63,341 bases of DNA, taken from contig JAQBNO010000063.1 of the NCBI GenBank assembly GCA_028288485.1, positions 1 to 63,341 on the forward strand. Direction: 5' to 3'. This DNA comes from Segetibacter sp. Its GTDB lineage: Bacteria; Bacteroidota; Bacteroidia; Chitinophagales; Chitinophagaceae. Numbering within the stretch: the first letter of the stretch is position 1; every line of letters begins with the position of its first letter. The notes beneath the pieces were generated by a model. The model did not search any database. It was not told the DNA's origin and saw nothing but the letters and a program-made list of their open reading frames with translations. Positions 8,690 to 17,992 of this stretch are shown piece by piece. Both the position numbers and the translations under genes were made by a program.

Positions 8690-11470
8690 TTACTTTCCCG
8701 AAAAATCAAAATACAAAATCATCTCCAGCCAGCGTTTTGGGTCTTTTTCATAATCATAAAAAACGTTCTTCATCCCCATCGGGCCGCTGTTTTCTGTCTT
8801 TTGGGTTTTGGTTCCAATGCCGGGAATGCCTTGTAAAAAAGATATATCTCCTGTTGGAAAATTAAGGACATAATTTCTCCACTGGTCTTCTTTATAAGCA
8901 GGTGTAAACAGTCTGAAAAATAAATCTTCGTTAGGGGTAAATACTTTAAAAGGCTGGCCTGTAGTGAGAAACTTACACCAGTACATATTACTGTGGTAAC
9001 CTTTGAATTCAGGATAAATAAAAGGAACTTCACCTGTTTCAGTATTGTTATAGTCTTTTTTCCAGACACCAAATTTGTTGCCTTTCAAACGATTCCTCCA
9101 AACGCGGTACGGGCCGTTGCCCATATACTCCACCCCTTTCATCTCACTTTCCGGAAACGAAAAATTAACACCGACTATTGAAGTAAAATAGTCTCCTGGA
9201 AAATAATTGACTTTCATCTTTACAATTCCGCTTGGATAGATCGTCCATTCCAAAACATTGTAGCTGTTTTTCCTGTCGAAAGTGGATGATATAATTAGAT
9301 TATTACCCTCGTATCGGTTGGTAAAATTTTTAAAATTGTTTACGCCTTCCTGTATTACCGGACCATTGGTAAAGAGGATGTTGCCTTTGCTATTTTTTAC
9401 GCTCACCAGTTTACCATTTATTTTATTGAAGGCAACAGTAATCCCATTTGCAGTAGCGGTAAAAACGGTATCCTTTTCAAGCAACTGAACCTTTTCATTT
9501 CGATGTTGAGGAAGCAAAGTTTCTACAAGATCAGCAGGGCGGGTTATAGGAAAACTCCAGGTAAAAATTTCTTTTTTATCAGCACCAAAAGCTGTTACAT
9601 ATAAAACATCGTACGACTTCCAGTTTTGCGGTAGTGATAACTGGAGACTTCCTTTTTGAAGTGGCTCAATGCTGGGGGGAGGAATTGTGCCCGTTGCTGC
9701 TGGTTTGGAGGTATCCTGCAAATTTTTTAGCGTCCACGAAAAACTACATTGGTTTGTATTGGTAAAATGATACCTGTTTTCCAAATTGATCCTTCCATCA
9801 AAACCTTCGGTCATTTCGCGGCGTTCAACATGTACCGGGCTCCATACTTCTTTGATTGTGAAGTAACTTCCTTCCTTTTGACGGTAGGGGCCGACAATGC
9901 CATCCGGACCCCGGTTTTTATCGGTATCGATTGAGTCATTTTTGTCTTTTCGCACAACTCCCTGGTCTGCATAATCCCAAAGAAAACCACCGGCATTTAA
10001 TGGATTGGACCACATGGCTTCCCAGTAATCCTCGAGTCCTGCCCCGTGACCACCATCGTACATGCCGTGCAAAAATTCGGTTGGCATAACGATGTTCTTT
10101 CCATGGTCGTAGTTTCCTACCCCGTAATTATACTCGCGATAATGTTGCGTATCAAAACCGCCAAAGGCTTCCCATGGATGAATGACCGGACGTTTCTGCA
10201 TATCGGCTTCAGCAAACACAGGATCAAGCGCATAATTATGGCCGCCCTCGTTTCCGTTTGCCCACATAATCACGCTTGGGTGATTTCCATTTTTAGCAAC
10301 CAGGGCCTTTGTAAGTTTGGTACCTGTTATGGTATCGTAGTTACCATGCCATCCGGCTAATTCATCCAAAACGTATAAACCAAGCGAATCGCATAATTCG
10401 TAAAAATGTTTGTCACCAGGATAGTGAGACATTCGCACCGCGTTCATGTTCATATCTTTCATTAACTGAACATCTAATAAACTCAGCCTCTCGCTCATCG
10501 TTCTGCCCGATGTAGGCCAGAAAGAATGACGGCAAACTCCCTTAAACTTCACCTTCGTTCCGTTCACATATACCCCGTCTCTTTCCCTTACTTCTACTGT
10601 CCGAAAACCAAAACGCTCTTTTGTCGTATGAACAGGTTGACCATTATTAAGCAAAGTATATTCAACCCTGTAAAGGTTAGGACTTTCGGAGGTCCAAAGC
10701 TTGGGCGATGAAACTGTAGTGTTTACGCGAACAACGGAATCTCCGTTGTTTATTTTTGCTGTGAATGCGTTACCGACCGGTTTTCCGTCCAACGTATACA
10801 ACTGTGCAGATACGGCGTTTGAAGAACGGACATTATCTATAAAAACGTTTGAAGTAAAATTACCTTTCGAATCAGCGTTTAAATCAACTCTTTTTATGTG
10901 TGCTGCCGGAAGTGCTTCTAAATAAACGGGACGAAAGATGCCGCCAAAAATCCAGAAGTCTCCTCTCCTTTCAGCCTGGTTAACCGATTCATTAGCTGAA
11001 TGTTTGGCAACTGTTGCTTCCAGTAAATTGTTCTTTCCATAGTTCAGCAGATTGGAGATATCGTATTTAAACCGATAATAAGAACCCTCATGAACAGGCC
11101 CGGCAGACTTACCATTTATCTTCACTTCAGTATCCGTCATGGCTCCTTCAAACACAATATCAATCACCTTCCCTTTCCAACCTGCAGGAACTTTAAAAGA
11201 GTACTTGTACAACCCCTTCTCCATACCCCGGTCTTTGTCTTTGGCAAAGCCATAATTGTATTTACCAAAACCCTGCAATTCCCAATTCGATGGAACAGGT
11301 ATGGTTGTCCATTTACCTGAATTACGACCTTCGGTACAGTAGAACTGCCACTTTACTGTGTTGTCTTCTCCCGTTCCCGATAAGTATTGAACCAAGGTTT
11401 CCTGGGCCTGCAAATTGCCAAAAGCAAGAATTGCCAAAACACTAAAAACATACACCAACAAACATCTCAT
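8690..11470 (-). CDS. Secreted glycoside hydrolase family 2 enzyme
   Basis: 926 residues with a signal peptide (ending NLQAQ). The GH2 order is clear: sugar-binding jelly roll (about residues 35-190, FWIFGGIFRPVYLE), immunoglobulin-like domain (190-290), then the catalytic TIM barrel. The barrel has acid/base Glu408 in WANGNEGG and the probable nucleophile Glu465 in MPTEFLHG. C-terminal beta-sandwich domains of the beta-galactosidase small-chain type follow (PFIYPEFKGYHSNMYW). GH2 includes beta-galactosidases, beta-glucuronidases and related exo-enzymes of pectin side chains. The substrate cannot be read from these motifs. It is 25 bases after the SGNH esterase stop region, at the distal end of the enzyme operon, and probably acts in the periplasm. 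Confidence 0.9.
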   Translation of the reverse strand: MRCLLVYVFSVLAILAFGNLQAQETLVQYLSGTGEDNTVKWQFYCTEGRNSGKWTTIPVPSNWELQGFGKYNYGFAKDKDRGMEKGLYKYSFKVPAGWKGKVIDIVFEGAMTDTEVKINGKSAGPVHEGSYYRFKYDISNLLNYGKNNLLEATVAKHSANESVNQAERRGDFWIFGGIFRPVYLEALPAAHIKRVDLNADSKGNFTSNVFIDNVRSSNAVSAQLYTLDGKPVGNAFTAKINNGDSVVRVNTTVSSPKLWTSESPNLYRVEYTLLNNGQPVHTTKERFGFRTVEVRERDGVYVNGTKVKFKGVCRHSFWPTSGRTMSERLSLLDVQLMKDMNMNAVRMSHYPGDKHFYELCDSLGLYVLDELAGWHGNYDTITGTKLTKALVAKNGNHPSVIMWANGNEGGHNYALDPVFAEADMQKRPVIHPWEAFGGFDTQHYREYNYGVGNYDHGKNIVMPTEFLHGMYDGGHGAGLEDYWEAMWSNPLNAGGFLWDYADQGVVRKDKNDSIDTDKNRGPDGIVGPYRQKEGSYFTIKEVWSPVHVERREMTEGFDGRINLENRYHFTNTNQCSFSWTLKNLQDTSKPAATGTIPPPSIEPLQKGSLQLSLPQNWKSYDVLYVTAFGADKKEIFTWSFPITRPADLVETLLPQHRNEKVQLLEKDTVFTATANGITVAFNKINGKLVSVKNSKGNILFTNGPVIQEGVNNFKNFTNRYEGNNLIISSTFDRKNSYNVLEWTIYPSGIVKMKVNYFPGDYFTSIVGVNFSFPESEMKGVEYMGNGPYRVWRNRLKGNKFGVWKKDYNNTETGEVPFIYPEFKGYHSNMYWCKFLTTGQPFKVFTPNEDLFFRLFTPAYKEDQWRNYVLNFPTGDISFLQGIPGIGTKTQKTENSGPMGMKNVFYDYEKDPKRWLEMILYFDFSGK

Positions 11471-11495
11471 GTCTACCTGATTTACAACTTTTAAT

Positions 11496-12266
11496 TTATC
11501 CTTTCACGGCCTTCAGCCATGCTTCTGCCATTAACCTTGCTCCTGCAACCGAGGGATGAACACCATCATTGGTCCAGTAAACGCCTGGAGCAGAACTTTG
11601 TGCTTTATCAAAAACACTTTGGTAAGGAATGAATACAGCATCAAAACTATCTGCAATTTCACGTGCAGCTTTCCGGTATTCATCAAAGGCAGGAAACCAT
11701 TTTTCATCCACAGCTTTGGTACCCGTTACAGCAAACGGCTCTCCTATAATCAACTTTACATCTGGAAACTTTTGCTTTGTCCTGTCAAGTAAAGCCCTCA
11801 GATCCTTATTATAAACATCAACGGTTCCTTCATACCTGCCGAGCAGTTTATGCCAGAAATCGTTCACACCAATCAATATGCTCAGCACCTGCGGTTTTAA
11901 ATCCAAAGCATCCTTTTCCCAACGTTCTGCCAACTGGTAAACCTTATTTCCGCTGATGCCCCTGTTATAAATCTTCAGGTTTTTATCCGCATGTTTAAAC
12001 AACATTTCTGCTGCTGCAAGCATTGCATAACCATTACCTAAAGCAGATGCATTGTTAACACTGCTGTCGTCCTTTTTTCTTCCCGCATCGGTTATGGAGT
12101 CTCCCTGGAAAAGAATCACCTCATCCTTTTCAATGGTTACTCTTTTTTTAGATGTTTCTGCTGCGAAAGCAGTGGAAATAATCTGCGGAATACTTAAACC
12201 CATAGCGGTTACCAGGGAGGTATTCTTTAAAAAATTTCTACGCGAAACTTCTTTTTGCTGCTGCAT
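11496..12266 (-). CDS. Secreted SGNH/GDSL-family esterase with Tat-type signal
   Basis: 256 residues. The leader has a twin-arginine motif (SRRNFLKNTS) followed by a hydrophobic stretch ending TAFA. The SGNH blocks are all present: block I Ser in LFQGDSITDAG, block II Gly in NRGISGNK, block III Asn in IGVNDFWH, and block V Asp/His in TNDGVHPS. Such enzymes remove acetyl groups from plant polysaccharides, and RG-II carries acetyl esters. It is placed directly between the GH140-like gene and a GH2 gene, 26 bases before the latter, which suggests co-transcription. Alternative: a lipase- or arylesterase-like activity of the same fold. Only the sugar-esterase context favours deacetylation. Confidence 0.87.
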   Translation of the reverse strand: MQQQKEVSRRNFLKNTSLVTAMGLSIPQIISTAFAAETSKKRVTIEKDEVILFQGDSITDAGRKKDDSSVNNASALGNGYAMLAAAEMLFKHADKNLKIYNRGISGNKVYQLAERWEKDALDLKPQVLSILIGVNDFWHKLLGRYEGTVDVYNKDLRALLDRTKQKFPDVKLIIGEPFAVTGTKAVDEKWFPAFDEYRKAAREIADSFDAVFIPYQSVFDKAQSSAPGVYWTNDGVHPSVAGARLMAEAWLKAVKG

Positions 12267-12380
12267 ATTTTTTATTTGTAGTGTTTTTATTAAACCCGGA
12301 TCGATGCAGGTAACTTAATCTCCGTTGTTCTTTTAAAGGGCATTTTTTGGGTTCAGGCTTTTTGAATATAATGTAGCTCC

Positions 12381-12422
12381 GGTTGTGTCACTCACTTTTA
12401 CTGTAACCATTCTATTCAGCAC
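12381..12422 (-). repeat. Dispersed dyad-core element, copy 3 (reverse, GTGACAC variant)
   Basis: GGTTGTGTCACTCACTTTTA followed by CTGTAACCATTCTATTCAGC matches 25394-25440 almost throughout. The dyad core here is GTGTCAC rather than TGCGTCGCA. Confidence 0.7.
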
Positions 12423-12431
12423 CCCATTCAA

Positions 12432-13826
12432 CTAAACTTTATCTAAAATTAATACCCAATCATTTCCTTCTTTCGGTTCTCCCGGCGGATTAAACGCTGT
12501 TACTCCTTTGTTCAAAAAAGCACCTATCTCTTTAGTACTCCCATCAACCGGGCTGTACCACGTTGCTTTTACACTTGTTCCGCCAATCTTACCCATGTTA
12601 ACTTTAAAGTTCTTACCTGTATAGGCATAAATGAAAGCGTAGTTCTTACCTCTTGTTGCAAGTAAGTAATCATACTTTATTCCTTGTTTGCCTGCAATCA
12701 TTGATTGATCCGGCACCCTTTCGAAATAGGGGCGCGAAAGCAGTAGATTTTTCAAATGTTTCATTTGCCCGGCACCCGGATGATTGATAGCATCAAACCA
12801 ATAAAACCGGGAACCAAAGGCTTTTCCTTTATCAGTTGGTTTATGAAACTGCATGATGCTGTTGTGACCATAGGTATATCCACTACCTCCTGCAAAAACA
12901 CTCCAGTAGCCATATCTTCTAACATCCCTGTCCTGCCAGTAAGGTAAAGTGGTGTCGTGTAAACCATAGGGGATTTGTTCATAAGAAGGTTCACCATCTA
13001 AAGTGGGCTTTACAGGTTTTTTGCTGTAATCAAGGTTGATGAACCTCCAGTTGTCTTCGCCAAAACGGTGAGGTTCCGACATGGAAGTGTCCTGTGCATA
13101 GTTGCGGTGGCCCGACTGAAACATGTTAAAATCCAACCAGTCTTCATTATGAAACCACGAGGAAGAAGTAGTGCGACCGCGCGGATGAAAGGTTATAAGA
13201 TGATTTGGATCTTTTTCATTTAGAGTTTGTCCGATGGTTTTCCAAACATTCAAAGAGTCGCTGCCTTTAATATCCCCACCATTTATCCAGATAATATTGG
13301 GTTTGTTCTTGTACCTGTCCGCGATCCAGCCCGCGTATATTTTTGCTTTTTCCGTGTTTACTAAACCACTTTTTACATTGCCACCCCAAACAGGTACCAG
13401 TCCCATATAAATACCCCTTTTTGCAGCTTCATCAATTATAAAATCAATGTGGTCCCAGAAATCGTATTGAACAGAGTCTGAAAAAGAATTGCCTTCAGTT
13501 ATTTTAGGAGTTGCTACGTTCCTTTTTATAAGGGCAGTATCACCATAGGCATTTACCGCGCTAACGCCATGTATCAAACTTACCTGTATTACATTGAAAC
13601 CTTTTTGTTGCCTGTCTTCCAGGTATTTTAGCGCTTCTTCCCGGTTAAGTTTAGCAAACAATAACCAACCTGTGTCGCCCAACCAGAAAAACGGTTCTCC
13701 GTTTTCTTTAATGAAATATCTTCCATCTGCCGAAATGCGCAGTTTACCCACCGTTTCAACTTGTGCTGTTGAAGAAGAGGCCATAAGTATAGCAACTAAA
13801 AAAGCAAGATACTTGCGATGAATCAT
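12432..13826 (-). CDS. Secreted GH140-like apiosidase (DUF4038 catalytic domain)
   Basis: 464 residues with a signal peptide (ending SSTAQ). The catalytic TIM barrel of the apiosidase-like family (DUF4038) starts with the hallmark FFWLGDTGWLLF at about residues 46-57. Candidate catalytic acids are Asp185 in IIWINGGDIKGSD and Glu279 in PTLDGEPSYEQ. The C-terminal beta-sandwich (about 375-464) is the domain often labelled a putative collagen-binding domain. GH140 of Bacteroides thetaiotaomicron (BT1012) cleaves the bond between apiose and the galacturonan backbone in RG-II. Length and domain order fit that enzyme. It is the strongest link between this locus and apiose-containing pectin. The gene is bracketed by inverted copies of the dispersed element (12381 and 14261). 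Family sure; exact linkage specificity inferred. Confidence 0.88.
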   Translation of the reverse strand: MIHRKYLAFLVAILMASSSTAQVETVGKLRISADGRYFIKENGEPFFWLGDTGWLLFAKLNREEALKYLEDRQQKGFNVIQVSLIHGVSAVNAYGDTALIKRNVATPKITEGNSFSDSVQYDFWDHIDFIIDEAAKRGIYMGLVPVWGGNVKSGLVNTEKAKIYAGWIADRYKNKPNIIWINGGDIKGSDSLNVWKTIGQTLNEKDPNHLITFHPRGRTTSSSWFHNEDWLDFNMFQSGHRNYAQDTSMSEPHRFGEDNWRFINLDYSKKPVKPTLDGEPSYEQIPYGLHDTTLPYWQDRDVRRYGYWSVFAGGSGYTYGHNSIMQFHKPTDKGKAFGSRFYWFDAINHPGAGQMKHLKNLLLSRPYFERVPDQSMIAGKQGIKYDYLLATRGKNYAFIYAYTGKNFKVNMGKIGGTSVKATWYSPVDGSTKEIGAFLNKGVTAFNPPGEPKEGNDWVLILDKV

Positions 13827-13960
13827 TTTCGTTATAGTTTTTAAGTCATACCCATTCTGTAACCAATATTCGTCATTACGAGTGCTTATTTCCGATCCTT
13901 GGAATAGTTCATTGAAAATGACATGGCAAAAAGCCCTTATTACAGTAAAACGTTGCCGTC

Positions 13961-14130
13961 ATTTCGAGGAACGAAGCAATCTGCTCTTACAATTTAATAG
14001 GCTTTCAAACTTCAAACAGCAGATTGCTTCGAAAAGCTTCCCAAGCCTGCAATGACAGGTCCGTTTTTGTCATTCCCACACAGGAGGAATCCCGGTCGCT
14101 CTAAGAAGATTCCTCGTACCTCGGAATGAC
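13961..14130. repeat. Hairpin-forming intergenic repeats of the GTCATTCC/GGAATGAC type
   Basis: Perfect 14-base arms CGAAGCAATCTGCT (13972-13985) and AGCAGATTGCTTCG (14018-14031) form one hairpin. GTCATTCC (14069-14076) and GGAATGAC (14123-14130) bound a second unit containing AGGAGGAATCCC and GATTCCTCGTACC. The second unit belongs to the same family as the tandem array at 51.65-51.9 kb. No gene is visible in 13827-14397. Confidence 0.8.
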
Positions 14131-14260
14131 ATGCCGTTTGTTATGCTGCCGTAGGAAGCGTCCCAGTCGCACTAATAATGAACCTCATTTTTCATTTCTG
14201 CGTTCATCCGCAAGGTGGTCATTCCAATAACCCCTTACTTTGCCGAATGTTGTAACCTCA

Positions 14261-14313
14261 GTACAAGGGAGTGACACAACGATGTTGAAAAAAGGAATTC
14301 TGCTGGCTCCCAA
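14261..14313 (+). repeat. Dispersed dyad-core element, copy 4 (forward, GTGACAC variant)
   Basis: GTACAAGGGAGTGACACAAC followed by GATGTTGAAA and, further on, GGCTCCCAAAAAC. It lies about 85 bases beyond the stop of the GH2-malectin gene. Confidence 0.75.
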
Positions 14314-14321
14314 AAACCCTT

Positions 14322-14392
14322 CACCGTTATTCACCATTCACTATTCACCGCTATTCACCATTCACCCTTCACCATTCACCATTCACAACTCA
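14322..14392. repeat. Short tandem array of TTCACYAT-like units
   Basis: Imperfect tandem copies of ATTCACC and CACTATTC-like 7-9-base units run up to 6 bases from the stop codon of the GH2-malectin gene. Related arrays occur at 27045-27080 and 34081-34152. Confidence 0.75.
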
Positions 14393-14397
14393 AAACC

Positions 14398-17300
14398 TTA
14401 CTGCACATCCAGGCTATTCACGCTCACCCCTTCCGCATCTTTGGATGTCAGCCTTACTTTATAATTGCCTGCATTTATCATTGAACCCGATGAACTGTTA
14501 ATGTAATTGTTCTTTGTTGGCCTTGTTGGTGTAAACTCTACGTTCTCTTCCCGCATCAAGGTTCCGTCGGCCATTAACAATTGCAGTTTACCGGTAATGT
14601 TTTTAGTATGCGGATTGTTATACGAAATAGTGAATGAATAAGTATCAGCCGCCCCGACGGCTATATTCCATTCAAGTACATTATTTGCCGATGCCTTTTC
14701 AAATATGGCGCGTTCTTTCCCATCAACTTTTCCTTTGGTTAGGCCAGGCCCTTCAAGACTTGCGTTTACAGCTTTGTAAGAAGTGACAGTTTTAAGATCG
14801 TAAGCAGGTTCTATATTAGATGCAGGTACAACGGTAACCGTGTACATCGATGCATTGAGCGCATTGTTTCCAAGAGAGACAGTGCTGCCTTTTGGGAACC
14901 TTTTTCTTAAAGCTATAAACTCTTGTCCCACATTATTTTTAATAACCGTCTTTGTGTCTTCAAAATCTTTAAGCCATTCCGGTCTTTGCTTTATCGTGGC
15001 ATCGAGGCCGATAAAAACATCTGCTTCAGTGGTCACATCAAATTGTACCAATTTAGATGTCTCGCTTGTAATCTTTGGCGTTCTTATCCACTCTGCTCCG
15101 TAAAAGTTGGAAGGAAGTGAACTAAAAGCAATTTTATCGTTTGTGTATAATGTGTCACCTGTATTTAACCACTCTTCCGGCGACCATGCATTATTTGTTT
15201 GGTTGCTGGTTGGCTTCACGTTAGTTATGATAGATGGAGACCTGGGAGCGGGTTTTAAAGCAGCATTTGCTGTTGCTATAGCGATAGCCGAAATAACGGC
15301 CTGGCCGGAAGCGGCACGAGGGAAGGAAATAACGAGTTTACCGCCTGTAACCTTTGCCCTGACTACTCTTTTTAAAGCAGCATCGTGGCCTACTTCTTTC
15401 CAAATATCGACGTCATTCAATTCTGTTTTCCCGTTTACAGCAACATCAAAAAGACGCCAGCCTGTACAATCCATTCCACCGCCGGTTCCTAACCAGGGTT
15501 CGGTAAAATATAACTCAACCCAGTATTCTCCATCCTGAACGGGAAACTCGTAACTCAGCTTTTCGCGGCCATACCTGAATGACTGGAACAACTTCCAGTC
15601 CATCGTACCTTTTACAGGGTCATTGGTTTTTCGTTGGCTTGCAAAATAAGAAGGCATACCGGGAAAATCTTTTGTCCAGGAAACGGAGCCCCAGGTATTG
15701 TTACCAGTTTTGTTACGGTCAGCCAACCAGGTGTTACCGTTCCTATCAACATAATCAGGACCGCCACAATTTACCCGGTACAAATAATTAAGATTAGGCT
15801 GCGGGGCTATAATAGGTTTTGAATCTTTTGAAAAAAGATTAAAGCCAGGTGCCTGGGGCAAATGGTTTAAAACAATATAATCAACTGCCACTTCTTTCCC
15901 GTTTACATAACCTACAGCATACAATACATTATAACTGACGTCTACTTTATCCCATTGAAAATGGGTTCCAATACCTTGCCTTGTTCTCCTTCCCAAGGAT
16001 CTTGTACGAACATCGTTGAACAATTCTACTTCATCACAATTGGAATAAACCGTGATGCTGTCTTTCAAACCGGGTTTAGTCCACCTGTCGGGCCATGTAT
16101 GCGACACTATATAAACCATCGGCTCTTTTTCTTTCGGTGCATAGTTTGAGCGATACATGTAAAATACATCAAGGGGTTCTTCCCAGGGAGTAAACAGGCC
16201 CTTGTAATTGACAGGCCCTATCCTGTCCGGTTCTCTATAACCCTCTCCGCCCTGCACTCTTCCGGGATTGTCGTGCGAACTAAATAGCCACATATAATGA
16301 CCTGCAGCTTTATCTCTCACCGTCTCTGCAAGCCTTACTTTCATTTCCATCAGTTGTGTCATCCGGTCTTCGCTGTAAACGCCGTTTTGATTAAACGGCC
16401 CTTCTGTATGCAGGTCCAAAGTTCTCCATGCTCCATACTCACCTATTAAGATCTGTCGCTTTACATCTTCAGCATAGGTCGTAGGGTCGCCGCCGTACGT
16501 TCCTGTCCAGTTTTGCGGTACATCCCAGTCGGTTCCTGTTCCACCATTACAGGTAGTTACAAGCCGCTGAGAAGAAGATGTGGGGTCAAGCAGTCTTATC
16601 AAATCAGTACATTCCTGTGCAAATTCCGTTGGTAATTTGCTTTCATTTTGTAATCCCCACATTACAATGGAAGGGCTGTTCCGTCTTTCTTTTACCCACT
16701 CTGTTAACAGCTTTTTGAAGTTGGTTTTGAACTCGGGCGTATCGTACCAGATATGTGCCCCGTTTTGTGTCCACCATAGTATTCCCAAGCTATCCCAGTA
16801 GTTATTATATCGAAGGTTGTGCGGCGAATGTCCGTCGCGAAAAGCATTAAAGCCAGCGGCTTTCATTTGCATCACCCTCGTCTTAATTTGCTCTGCACCA
16901 AATGCATGGCTCTTACCTAACTGGTGTTCATACTCGGCAATACCATTAATGAACACAGGCTTGCCATTTAGGAAAAACTGGTTAGTCGAAGAAGCTTTAC
17001 CTATCGGCCAGCTTATCCATCTTATTCCATAAGGTATTGTAAGTCGGTCAACTACTTTCCCGTTTTCAACTACTTCAGATACTACATTGTATAAATAAGG
17101 ATCTTCCAGTGACCAAAGACGGGGATTACTGATGACAGGAGGTTCCTGCTTTATTAAAGCAACAGTTCCAGGAAGCACTTTCTGGTTTGTTCTTGTTTCA
17201 ATAATCTTAACCCCATTTTTATTTTCTAGCCTGTTTACTACAGTTATGTTTTTTGCAACTGCTCCATAGTTTTTAACTTCTGTTGTTAAATGTAACTGAG

Positions 17301-17991
17301 CAGATGCGGAGGAGACAGTGGTATCGTTCCAAATATGAACACCAAAAGGTTCTATACGAACGGGGTCTGTTATTACCAGGTGAACAGGACGCACGATGCC
17401 TAATGGTTGTGAACCTTCAGAAAAACCGCGTTCATCTGAACAGCCGCCGCAAACCCAGGGAAGGTCTTTGATGTTGGCCGGGTGGTCAGCACGAACGGCA
17501 AGTATGTTAGACTTGTTGTTTAAGTTTATCTTATCGGTAACATCAATCGTAAAAGTCGTTCTTCCACCGGCATGATAACCGGCTTTTTTGCCATTCAGCC
17601 ACACGGTGGCATAAGAACCTACTCCTTCAAAGAACAGGAAATAACGCTGTCCCGCTTTTTGCGGTTTTACTGTAAATCTTTTGCGATACCATGCATAACC
17701 GTGACGATTTCCATGTCGCATTCGCCGGTAACCATGATAGTCGTCCCAGTTGTGCGGAACGTCGACCTGCTTCCAGTTTTTGTCATTAAAGGTTGTTTTT
17801 TCAAAACCATCAAAAGCAGTTTTATTATTATCATCAACAACAGAACGCCAACCTTTATCGAGAGAAATATCTGTTCGAAGATTGGTTTGGCAAAAAGCAG
17901 TTGAAATACCAAAGACGATCGATAAAACAGTTACGACAAACGCCGTGGTCTTTTTATTGTAAACTGAAATGTTCCTGTTCAACACATTCAT
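14398..17991 (-). CDS. Large secreted GH2 enzyme with malectin-like domain
   Basis: 1197 residues from the ATG at 17991 (MNVLNRN..., signal ending TAFCQ); the frame is open further upstream, but that would overlap GH95. Domains: GH2 sugar-binding domain (about 40-205), immunoglobulin-like domain (205-325), and catalytic barrel with acid/base Glu450 (MWGLQNESK) and nucleophile Glu518 (LIGEYGAW). Next comes a malectin-like carbohydrate-binding domain starting near LYRVNCGGPDYVDRNG and ending with VISAIAIA, then about 250 residues of beta-rich C-terminus. The start is 1 base after the GH95 stop, so the two are translationally coupled. Malectin domains bind di- and oligosaccharides and may hold the enzyme on its glycan. 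Likely an exo-beta-glycosidase of the beta-galactosidase/glucuronidase group; substrate unknown. Confidence 0.88.
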   Translation of the reverse strand: MNVLNRNISVYNKKTTAFVVTVLSIVFGISTAFCQTNLRTDISLDKGWRSVVDDNNKTAFDGFEKTTFNDKNWKQVDVPHNWDDYHGYRRMRHGNRHGYAWYRKRFTVKPQKAGQRYFLFFEGVGSYATVWLNGKKAGYHAGGRTTFTIDVTDKINLNNKSNILAVRADHPANIKDLPWVCGGCSDERGFSEGSQPLGIVRPVHLVITDPVRIEPFGVHIWNDTTVSSASAQLHLTTEVKNYGAVAKNITVVNRLENKNGVKIIETRTNQKVLPGTVALIKQEPPVISNPRLWSLEDPYLYNVVSEVVENGKVVDRLTIPYGIRWISWPIGKASSTNQFFLNGKPVFINGIAEYEHQLGKSHAFGAEQIKTRVMQMKAAGFNAFRDGHSPHNLRYNNYWDSLGILWWTQNGAHIWYDTPEFKTNFKKLLTEWVKERRNSPSIVMWGLQNESKLPTEFAQECTDLIRLLDPTSSSQRLVTTCNGGTGTDWDVPQNWTGTYGGDPTTYAEDVKRQILIGEYGAWRTLDLHTEGPFNQNGVYSEDRMTQLMEMKVRLAETVRDKAAGHYMWLFSSHDNPGRVQGGEGYREPDRIGPVNYKGLFTPWEEPLDVFYMYRSNYAPKEKEPMVYIVSHTWPDRWTKPGLKDSITVYSNCDEVELFNDVRTRSLGRRTRQGIGTHFQWDKVDVSYNVLYAVGYVNGKEVAVDYIVLNHLPQAPGFNLFSKDSKPIIAPQPNLNYLYRVNCGGPDYVDRNGNTWLADRNKTGNNTWGSVSWTKDFPGMPSYFASQRKTNDPVKGTMDWKLFQSFRYGREKLSYEFPVQDGEYWVELYFTEPWLGTGGGMDCTGWRLFDVAVNGKTELNDVDIWKEVGHDAALKRVVRAKVTGGKLVISFPRAASGQAVISAIAIATANAALKPAPRSPSIITNVKPTSNQTNNAWSPEEWLNTGDTLYTNDKIAFSSLPSNFYGAEWIRTPKITSETSKLVQFDVTTEADVFIGLDATIKQRPEWLKDFEDTKTVIKNNVGQEFIALRKRFPKGSTVSLGNNALNASMYTVTVVPASNIEPAYDLKTVTSYKAVNASLEGPGLTKGKVDGKERAIFEKASANNVLEWNIAVGAADTYSFTISYNNPHTKNITGKLQLLMADGTLMREENVEFTPTRPTKNNYINSSSGSMINAGNYKVRLTSKDAEGVSVNSLDVQ

Positions 17992-17992
17992 C